From the NCBI RefSeq assembly GCF_047030795.1, contig NZ_JBKYIC010000002.1: a stretch of 64,000 nucleotides of DNA; one strand, 5' to 3'. Shown one piece after another: positions 1 to 8,600 of the stretch (positions are counted from its first letter, which is position 1; each line of letters begins with the position of its first letter). Below the pieces are notes generated by a model that was not told where the DNA came from, ran no database searches, and saw nothing but the letters and a program-made list of their open reading frames with translations. The translations under genes were made by a program, and so were the position numbers. The stretch is from Frisingicoccus sp902471845 (GTDB lineage: Bacteria; Bacillota; Clostridia; Lachnospirales; Lachnospiraceae).

Positions 1-1
1 G

Positions 2-91
2 GACGCTAAGACTATCATCGCCATTGTGCTTGTCGTGTTCATTGTGGGTGCGGCGGTATGGCTGAATATCCGAAATAGGAAGAATAAGTAA
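2..91 (+). CDS. C-terminal end of a small membrane-anchored ICE protein (partial)
   Basis: The frame is open from the window edge and stops with TAA at 89-91. The 29 visible residues form one hydrophobic helix (about residues 5-22) followed by a short basic tail, as in a C-terminal membrane anchor with its tail in the cytoplasm. The start lies outside the window. A cell-surface or transfer-channel accessory protein of the ICE would fit, but the family cannot be recognised from this fragment. Confidence 0.5.
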   Translation, partial: DAKTIIAIVLVVFIVGAAVWLNIRNRKNK

Positions 92-155
92 CCCATGAAA
101 CTTTAGGAACGGGGGCGGCAAGCGAGCCGCCCCTTTTCCATTTATGGAGGAAGCA

Positions 156-458
156 ATGAGGAATCTGAAAACCATTGAAAAGAAAGTCCGAGCCATTCTG
201 GAAAAGAATGAGGACGCCCGAAATGACGATATGGTGCTGTACCTTGCCCTCTGCAATGTCTGTCTGAAGGATGCAGGGGCGATGCCCCTTGCGGAGATAA
301 TGACGCAGCATAAATACCTCGGCTTGCCGAGCTTTGAGAGCGTCAGCAGGACACGCCGCAAGTTGCAGGCGAAATATCCAGAACTGGCGGGAAGCCGCCC
401 CGTGCAGAAGCTGCGGGCGACAGGCGAAAAGGCATATCGGAAGTATGCCAAAGAGTAA
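156..458 (+). CDS. Conserved hypothetical protein of ICEs and phages
   Basis: A 100-residue basic, helical protein of unknown function. I prefer ATG 156 to ATG 144 because GGAGG (146-150) is correctly spaced only for 156. The C-terminal half is rich in Arg/Lys and carries a KLQAxYPEL segment that I recall from small proteins of Clostridia mobile elements. It is the first gene of a close-packed run leading to the giant helicase at 2659, so an accessory role in DNA processing or regulation is plausible but not shown. Confidence 0.7.
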   Translation: MRNLKTIEKKVRAILEKNEDARNDDMVLYLALCNVCLKDAGAMPLAEIMTQHKYLGLPSFESVSRTRRKLQAKYPELAGSRPVQKLRATGEKAYRKYAKE

Positions 459-469
459 AGGAGATGCCT

Positions 470-745
470 ATGGAAAATGAAAAACGCTCGAATCAAGGCT
501 ATGAAATCATCGAGAGCTGTACTATCGGGAGTACGGAGCTTGTCATCGGGCATAACCCCAAAGCCCCCAACCCTTATGTGTGTTGGTACTGCAAGGGCGG
601 CGACAATTATTTCTGGGGGCATTACTGTAACGAGCTGTCGGCGGCACGGGAGAAGCTGAATGAGCGATACCAGACCGAGAGCCGTATGCCCTACAACAAT
701 CCCCCTGCCCCGAAGCAGAGAAACGGCGATGACCGTGAGCGATAA
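470..745 (+). CDS. Small conserved ICE protein, unknown function
   Basis: A 91-residue soluble protein. AAAGGAG at 457-463 suits ATG 470 better than ATG 464. The N-terminal half contains a sequence resembling the start of the product at 871 (xxYEVExxxxIGxxExVLG-like in both), so the two genes may share a small beta-rich module. The tail is polar and probably disordered. The last 17 bases overlap the next gene, implying translational coupling. No function can be assigned. Confidence 0.65.
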   Translation: MENEKRSNQGYEIIESCTIGSTELVIGHNPKAPNPYVCWYCKGGDNYFWGHYCNELSAAREKLNERYQTESRMPYNNPPAPKQRNGDDRER

Positions 746-878
746 GAAATATGACTGTACGACCTGCCCTTATCCCCGATATAAGGACGGTCACATTATT
801 TTCTGCGATGTCTGTATCCGTAAGATTTTAGACGAGCAGAGAGAAAAAAAGCAGAGAAAGGAGCAGCCGAATGAGTGA
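729..878 (+). CDS. Small Cys-rich (putative zinc-binding) ICE protein
   Basis: A 49-residue protein with two CxxC-like pairs (CTTCP near residue 10 and CDVC near residue 30) that could hold one zinc ion, followed by a highly charged Lys/Glu tail. ATG 729 is chosen because it lies inside the end of the preceding gene and just upstream of the conserved Cys region; a longer frame exists but has an unlikely N-terminus. The stop overlaps the ATG of the gene at 871. Probably translated by coupling. Confidence 0.55.
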   Translation: MTVSDKKYDCTTCPYPRYKDGHIIFCDVCIRKILDEQREKKQRKEQPNE

Positions 879-1473
879 GGAAAAAAGAATGATTGGCTCT
901 TATGAGGTGGAACACAGCATCCATCTTGGGGATAAAGAGGTCGTCTTGGGCGTGGATAAAAAGGAACAGTACCCCTTTATGGTGTGCTACTGCACCTACG
1001 ATAATCCTTTGGGCGTTCCGTGGGCAACGGAAGCCGTCGGCTCAGACGATTATCTGGAAGCCATGCAGATATTCCTTGACCGAGTGCAGGCACAGGTGGA
1101 GCTTTCTAAAACGGAGCTTGCAAAATATCCCTTTGACAAGACTGTTTTCACCGTGAAAGACTGTATCCCCGATGATAAGGGAAAAAGCATTGTCGGCAAG
1201 GTTGTGGTTATCAATGCCGAGCCGAAGCGGTACGAATATCAGCATCCTGCCTATCAGCTTGTACTGGCAGACGGCGGCAACGGTGCGACTGGCGGCAGAG
1301 GTCAGGCGGTGTTTGGAACCTGCCTTGTCACAGGCGAGCATCGCAGGTGGGAAAGGTACGATGTCCTTGGGGAAATCAAGCCCGAATGTACGCCCGAATG
1401 GGCAAAGGAAGCCCTTGCCAAAATCAAGGCACAGGAGAAAGAGAAAAAAGCAAAGGACAGGGAGGAACGCTGA
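871..1473 (+). CDS. Conserved hypothetical protein of Tn1549-like elements
   Basis: A 200-residue soluble protein preceded by GAAAGGAG. The first ~90 residues are beta-rich; the second part (about 95-185) has a conserved stretch with FGTCLVTGEH and ends in a Lys/Glu-rich helical tail. I recognise it only as a protein that accompanies the polyvalent helicase gene in Tn1549-type elements. Its TGA overlaps the ATG of the next gene by one base, so the two are translationally coupled. Function unknown. Confidence 0.7.
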   Translation: MSEEKRMIGSYEVEHSIHLGDKEVVLGVDKKEQYPFMVCYCTYDNPLGVPWATEAVGSDDYLEAMQIFLDRVQAQVELSKTELAKYPFDKTVFTVKDCIPDDKGKSIVGKVVVINAEPKRYEYQHPAYQLVLADGGNGATGGRGQAVFGTCLVTGEHRRWERYDVLGEIKPECTPEWAKEALAKIKAQEKEKKAKDREER

Positions 1474-2171
1474 TGGAGATACGACCTTTGACACAACCCG
1501 AACAGAAATACACCTATTCCCAGAGTATGCAACTTGAGGGGCAGACAGGCTGCATCGGGCATCTGCGTGGCGATTTTGCCCCCTCTGGCTATGGCTTTTA
1601 TACTACTTGGTTTGACACCAGAGAGCAATGGAAATCGGACGAGTTTAAGGCAGAGCTTGACGAGGTTATCAACACGCTCCGTGAAGATAAGGGGCTTCTG
1701 CATAACCGCTATGATATGAGTGCGTTTGCAAGGGCAAATCCCGACGCCGCCTTTACGGGGAACTACTGCACCGAGTACGGCTTCCGTGTGGATACCGACA
1801 AACACGCTTTCCTGCTCCGCTGCAACCCCACAAAGGGCGACTATAACTTTTACTGCTATTGTTATGTGAAAGAATGGCTTGACGGGCATATCCAGAAAGC
1901 CGAGCAGGGCATCCGTTTCATTGACCCACATTATAACGAAAAATTCCGTATCCCAGACGGCGGCAAAATCATTATCCATTATGCGTGGGGAGAAAAAGCG
2001 GAAAAGACCTGCCGTTTCATTGACGAGTACCATACCGAGGTAGGCAGCAATCTTTACCACATCTGCGAGTTTGCCGAACGTATGGAGCAGAACGGACACA
2101 GCTATGAGCCGAAGCCCCAAGAGCCGCCGTCCGCCCAGAAAGCCCCGAAGCATAAAGACCATGAACGATAA
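1473..2171 (+). CDS. Large-polyvalent-protein-associated-type ICE protein (LPD28-like C-terminus)
   Basis: A 232-residue soluble protein starting at the ATG that overlaps the previous stop (TGATG). The first ~75 residues are unrecognised. The second half has several aromatic beta strands and ends in EFAERMEQNG. The 74-residue product at 2388 ends in the nearly identical DFAERMEQNQ, so the two share a C-terminal module. I believe this module is one of the LPD families found on polyvalent proteins of conjugative elements, but that name is from memory. Confidence 0.65.
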   Translation: MEIRPLTQPEQKYTYSQSMQLEGQTGCIGHLRGDFAPSGYGFYTTWFDTREQWKSDEFKAELDEVINTLREDKGLLHNRYDMSAFARANPDAAFTGNYCTEYGFRVDTDKHAFLLRCNPTKGDYNFYCYCYVKEWLDGHIQKAEQGIRFIDPHYNEKFRIPDGGKIIIHYAWGEKAEKTCRFIDEYHTEVGSNLYHICEFAERMEQNGHSYEPKPQEPPSAQKAPKHKDHER

Positions 2172-2185
2172 GGAGGATTTAGGAT

Positions 2186-2404
2186 ATGGCAGTAAACCAG
2201 AAAGCCGTCAAGGTCTTAAATAAGATTTTAGACGCAGGATTTACCGAAGAAAAAGCCATCGCCGCCATGACGATGGACGACATTCTCTCCATGCAGGGCA
2301 TCACGGTGGCGGATATTGCCCTCATCAATGACCTGCAAAAGAGTATCAAGGCGAATAAAGTCATTTCTTTTCTGGCGGAGGTGCAGCGTGGGCAGGGAGA
2401 ATAA
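2186..2404 (+). CDS. Small helical ICE protein, unknown function
   Basis: A 72-residue helical protein behind GGAGG at about 2172-2176. It contains an alternating pattern typical of a small UBA-like or helix-hairpin fold (AGFTEEKAIAAM, then ILSMQGI), which suggests a protein- or DNA-binding module, though this is only a resemblance. It overlaps the next gene by 17 bases and sits in the same operon as the helicase gene. Confidence 0.6.
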   Translation: MAVNQKAVKVLNKILDAGFTEEKAIAAMTMDDILSMQGITVADIALINDLQKSIKANKVISFLAEVQRGQGE

Positions 2405-2612
2405 AATCTGTTTTACGGACAGCAAAGGCAATGCCCTGTTTGCCGTTTCTGACGGCGGAATGATAAGGCTTGGCTATGGAAACGGCGACGAAGCCTTTGC
2501 TGTCTGCCGTTATCTGGACGAAACCCATGCGGAGATTGACGGCGTTCCCTACGCCCTCAGCGACTTTGCAGAACGCATGGAACAAAACCAAATCAGCTAC
2601 GCCCCTGCATAA
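2388..2612 (+). CDS. Short LPD28-like protein, GTG start
   Basis: A 74-residue protein started at GTG 2388, with GGAGG seven bases upstream inside the preceding gene. It looks like a stand-alone version of the C-terminal module of the 1473-2171 product: both have a beta-rich core, an RYLDE/RFIDE xHxE segment and a terminal FAERMEQN. Because it lies just before the giant helicase gene, whose N-terminus carries other polyvalent-type domains, it probably belongs to the same DNA-processing set. Confidence 0.6.
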   Translation: MGRENKICFTDSKGNALFAVSDGGMIRLGYGNGDEAFAVCRYLDETHAEIDGVPYALSDFAERMEQNQISYAPA

Positions 2613-2658
2613 CGGCGGGGCAGGCACAGGACAAAGAGAATAAGGAGGTGCATCACAC

Positions 2659-5600
2659 ATGGCTGCGAAATACCAGCTAATTACCGAGCTGTATCAGCGT
2701 ACAGGAAAAACGGTTACGAGAAACCCGCAGGCATGGCAGAACTTTCTGTCCTCTGCCTGCCGTAATTATAAATGCCGCTTTGACGAACAGCTCTTGATTT
2801 ACGCCCAACGCCCCGATGCGGTTGCCGTCACCACCATAGAGGTGTGGAACAAGCTGTTTAAGCGTTGGGTAAACAAGGACAGCAAAGGCATCGCCGTGTT
2901 TGACACGAAAGGACGCAGGAACACCCTCAAATACTATTTTGATGTTTCGGATACCCATGAGGGCTATTATGGAAGCCGCCCCGTCCCGATATGGCAGATA
3001 AATAAGCGGTACGAGCAGGCAGTCATTGAACGGCTCTCCGACAGGTTTGGCGGGGCGGAAAATGGCGGGCTTGCCGAAGTGCTGATGGAAACGGCAAAGA
3101 ACGCCGTTGAGGACAATTTGCAGGACTATACCGCACAGCTAAAAAGCTGCGTGAAAGACAGCTTTTTAGAGGAACTGGACGACTATAATATAGAAGTTAT
3201 GTACCGTGAGCTTGCCACAAACAGCGTGGCATATATGCTGATGGCAAGGTGCGGCATAGATACGGCAGAATATTTTGACCGAGAGGATTTTGGGGCTGTT
3301 GTCAATTTCAATACGCCCCAGACCTTAAACGCTATCGGCATCGCCACGAGCGACATTGCGGAAATGGCACTAAGGGAAATCTCCCTTTCTATCCGAAATG
3401 TGCAAATGGCGGAGAAAGGGCAAAACCGTACCTTTGCACATCAAGAGCAAAACCATTATGATGTAGGCAGGACACAACCCGAAAGGAGCGAAAACAATGA
3501 GCGAAATCACTTACACCAAACAGGGCGATTATCTTATACCCGACCTCACATTACCGACAGAGCCAGAAATTCAGCTTGGCAGGTACGCTTTGATGCACAG
3601 GGATTATCTGGAGCAGCACAAGAGGGTGACTTACCTCAACCTGCTGACATCGGGCGAGCTGAACACTCACCTGCACCAGACGGAGCAGGCGGCGTTACAG
3701 AGGTTAGAGCTTCTGACGAAGCAGCTCGCATCCGAGCAGGGCGTGACGGAGGAACTGAAAGAGAAAGCACCGATGCAGTGGCTCGGACTGATGAACAACA
3801 TCCGCAGCCAAGCGGAGGAAGTGATACTGACCGAGCTGATTTACAGCTAACCGAGGGCGGCGAACAGCTCAGTATTGCAACCGAGGAAGAAGTAAAAGCG
3901 AATCTCCCTACCGTAGATGAACAGATTGAAATGATGGTTGAAGCAGAGGACGAAAAATCCTCTGCTTTTTCCGTTTCACAGGAGGATATAGATTCTGTTC
4001 TGATAAGGGGAAGCGGTTTTCAAGACGGCAAATACCGCATTTACCGCCAATTTTGGAAGCAGGAGGACAGTAAAAGCAACATCGCTTTTCTGAAAAAAGA
4101 GTATGGCACAGGCGGCTCTCATGTCACATTTTTGGACGGCACGGAGGGCTATGCGTGGTTTGACGGCAAGGGTATCTCGATTGACCGTCACGGAGTTTCC
4201 ACCGAGCATGACCTTATTTTAAGTTGGTCTAAGGCAGAGAAACGCCTGCGGGAGCTGATTAAGGATAACCGTTATCTTAACCCGAAAGAGAAAGACCATT
4301 ATGCCGATTTTCTGGAGGGCATCTCTGCCCCGCAGTATGAAATCGACACCCAAAGGAAAATGGCAAGGCAGCGTTTTATAGACGCAAACCGTGACCTGCC
4401 CCCTGCTGACAAACGGGATACTCTCTCCCTGCGGCTCTCCGACTTTATCCGTGACTTGGACGGTTACGAAAAAGACCTGCTTGAAAAGATAGGGCGTACC
4501 GACTTTGCCGATATGACCGCCGAGCAGATGGAGCAAATTTTCTCCGAGCCTGCCGCCGTGCAGCAGCTCCTTGATTTCCTTAAACTGGTGCAGGGGCAGA
4601 CTACGAGCGTTTACAGCCGCAGCAATGCGTGGCGGTTTTCGCAGGAACTTACGGAGCTTTACCCTCTCCGCTACCTCTACCATGAGGGCGATGTGGTGTA
4701 TATCGGTGCGGACAAATATGAGATTTCCGACTTTAACGAGAACGCCGTATCCCTGCGGAATGTGGAATTTCCCCTGTTCGGCAAAGAGTTCAGCCGTGCC
4801 GACTTTGAAGAAAAGCTCCGTGAAAATCCTGCCAACGACCATCTGAAAACAGTCATTACCGAGAAGCAGGAAACAGAAACACTCACCGAGGAAAAGCCAG
4901 ACAGCATCACTTTTTCCATCGGCTTCTCCGAGCATCCCGCCTTTTATGACAGGCAGCGGGGTGACCGCTTTACCGATTTGAGCTTTGCCCTTGGAAATAA
5001 GCTGCTTGGCGTTCTGGACGAAAAGCAGCATCGGGAACGGGAGGACGAAAGCAGGCAGGTCGGTTGGTATCATAAGACCGATTTTGAAATCTCTGCCGTT
5101 GTGGGCGGCGAGGACTTCCACTACGAGGGACGGTTTGACATCGGGGACGGCGAGGGTGACTTGATTGCCCATATCAAGAACTTTTATGATTACTGCCTTT
5201 CTCCCGACTGCCCATTTATCCCAGAGTGGAAACGGCAGGGCGAGGATTACTACCGAGAGCAGATGGAAACTTTGCGTTTCGGGCGTGATGTGTTCATTCC
5301 TTTTCTGGAGCAGCACACCGAGCTGACCCCAGAGGACGAGAAACTCTTTACTGAAATAATGGCTACCGAAGCCGACTGGAACAGGAAAGCCGAGGACAAA
5401 GAGCAGGCTTCTGATTTACAGCCAGAGGTCATTGCCCGTTACAAGTCCGATAACGAAAGCATTGCCATTGTGCAGGCTCCCAACGGAAAGTATTTCAATC
5501 ACTATGGCTACGATGAGGATAATGGCAGTTTCGTTTCCTCGGCGGGCGGCTTTGATACCTTTGAAGAAGCAGAGAAAACCTTGTATGCCCACCGCCCCAC

Positions 5601-8600
5601 AGCCGTGGGGATGGAGGAAGAAAAGAATACTCCCCATTATACCGTAGAGCAGACTTCCGATGCGTTTGCCGACCCGTTCATCATAAGGGACAACACCGTT
5701 CCAGAGGGGCGGGACGGTCAGTATTACGATGTGGACGGCATCTACCAGACCTTTGAAACCGAGGAAGAAGCACAGGAATACGCCGACACCTTGAATAGTG
5801 CCGAGCATATCGTGAAGCTGTTTGCGGCAAAGGACGCTGAGCGTGAAGCCGAGCAGAAGCAGGATAATTCTAACCTTATCGGCACGGAAGTTACCATAGA
5901 CAACCGCCGCTATCTCATTGAGAGCATTGGCGAAGTCAGCGGCGATGTTTCCATGCGTGACATCACTTTCCAGAATAATGTGGGCTTCCCGATAAACCGA
6001 GTGGAGAAAATCGGCTATGTCCGCAGGCTCTTGGAGCAGGCAGAAAAAGAGATACCACCCGAAGAAAAAGCAGCAGCTCCCGCAAAGCCCCCTGTCCCTG
6101 CTCTTTCCGCTGACCGCCACAATTACCGCATTACCGATGACGCTCTTGGCGTTGGCGGGGCAAAAGAAAAATTCAGAAACAACATGGCGGCGGTCAATCT
6201 CCTGCACGAACTTCAGCTTGAAAACCGTCGTGCCACGCCCGAAGAGCAGGAAACCCTTGCGAAGTATGTTGGTTGGGGCGGTCTGTCTATGGCGTTTGAC
6301 GAGAACAACGCTGCATGGGCGGAGGAAATTAAGGAGCTGTATGCGAGCCTGTCCCCAGAGGAATACCGTGCGGCAAAGGAATCCACCTTGACGGCGTTTT
6401 ATACACCGCCCATCGTCATCAAGGCAATGTATGAAGCCCTTGACCGTCTGGGCTTTTCGCAGGGAAATATTTTAGAGCCGTCCTGCGGCACGGGCAATTT
6501 CTTCGGACTTCTGCCCGAAAGCATGGCAGGCTCCAAGCTCCACGGCGTGGAAATCGACCCGCTGACAGGCGAAATCGCAAAGCAGCTCTACCAGAAAGCG
6601 AAAATTGCCGTGGAGGGCTTTGAGGATACCAAACTCCCAGACAACCACTTTGATGTGGTGCTTGGCAATGTGCCGTTTGGGGAATTTAAGGTAGATGACA
6701 GCCGCTACAACGCCCAGAAATTCCTTATCCATGATTATTTCTTTGCAAAAGCTCTGGATAAGGTACGCACAGGCGGCGTGGTGATGTTCGTCACTTCCAA
6801 GGGTACGATGGATAAGGCAAGCCCAGAGGTACGGCGGTATATCGCCCAGAGAGCCGAGCTGTTGGGTGCGGTAAGGCTGCCCGACAACACGTTCCGTGCC
6901 AATGCCGGCACGGAGGTCACAAGCGACATCCTCATTTTGCAGAAGCGTGACCGAGTGATAGATGCCGAGCCAGACTGGATTTACCTTGATACCAATGCGG
7001 ACGGCATCACCATGAACAGCTATTTTGTGCAGCACCCAGAAATGGTGCTTGGCAAGATGCAGATGGAAAGCACCCGCTTCGGGAAGTTGGAGCCTGCCTG
7101 CAAAGCAGACAAGGACAGACCCCTTTCCGAGCTGCTTCACGAAGCCATGCAGCGGATAAGCGGCGAGATACCAGAGTACGAAAGCGAAATCGACCAGATT
7201 TCCGATGAGCAGGATAATTCCATCCCCGCCGACCCGAATGTGCGGAACTTCTCCTATACTCTGGTAAACGGTCAGATTTACTTCCGAGAGAATGACCGCA
7301 TGACCCCCGCCACGCTCTCCATGACGGCGGAAAACCGTGTCAAAGGGCTGCTTGAGATACGGGACAGTGTACGCAACCTTATCGAGTACCAGACCAACGA
7401 CTACCCCGAAGAAGTGATAAGCACCGAGCAGGAAAACCTTAATCGGCTCTATGATGCGTTCACCAAGAAATACGGTCTTATCAACAGCCGAGGGAATTAT
7501 CTTGCCTTTGCCGCCGATGAGAGCTACTTCCTTTTGTGTTCCCTTGAGGTACTTGATGATGAGGGGAATTTCAAACGCAAGGCGGATATGTTCACCAAGC
7601 GGACGATAAAGCCCCACCGTGAAATCACTTCCGTGGAAACGGCGAGCGAAGCCCTTGCACTCTCCATCGGGGAGAAAGCCCGTGTTGACCTTGGCTATAT
7701 GGCACAGCTCACAGGCAAAACACAGGAGGAAATCGTCACGGAATTGCAGGGCGTTATCTTCCGTGTGCCGAACACCGAGCCTGCACGGTATGTCGCCGCA
7801 GACGAATACCTGTCGGGCGATGTGCGGGAGAAGCTGAAAGTTGCGGAGATAGCGGCAAAGCAGGATGTAGCACTTTCCATCAATGTGGAAGCCTTGAAGC
7901 AGGTCATCCCGAAAGACCTCTCCGCAGCGGAAATCGCCGTCCGTCTGGGTACGACTTGGATACCAGAGTCCGATATCCAGCAGTTTGTCATGGAGCTTTT
8001 AACGCCGTCAAGCCATGCCGCAGGGCGTATCCGAGTACGGTACACTCCATACAACGGCGATTGGTTTATTGAGAACAAGACTTCCGACTTCGGGAATGTC
8101 AAGGCGGACAGCACCTACGGCACGAAAAGGGCGAGTGCATACCGCATTATCGAGGATACCTTAAATCTGAAAGACACCCGCATTTTCGACTATGTTTATG
8201 ACGAACACGGCAATAAAAAAGCGGTATTCAACCACAAGGAAACCACGGCGGCACAGGCAAAGCAGGAAGTTATCAAGCAGGCGTTTCAGGACTGGATTTG
8301 GAAAGACCCAGAACGCAGAAACCGCCTTGTCCGCTATTACAACGACACCTTTAACAGCAAACGACCCCGTGAGTATGACGGGCGGCATATCACCTTTGGC
8401 GGTATCAGCCCAGAGATTACCCTAAGACCCCACCAAGTCAACGCCATCGCCCATATCCTTTACGGCGGCAACACGCTTCTTGCACACAAGGTAGGGGCAG
8501 GAAAAACCTTTGAAATGGTAGCCGCCGCACAGGAAAGCAAACGGTTAGGGCTGTGCCAGAAATCCATGTTTGTCGTACCCAACCACCTTGTAGGGCAATG

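Noticed and set aside
4219..5316. 365-codon open frame on the minus strand inside the helicase gene
   Set aside because: It is a shadow of the GC-rich + strand gene: no ribosome binding site, no domain, and the + strand protein is clearly conserved. The same holds for other long antisense frames (1302-2162, 6472-7617, 22169-23161).
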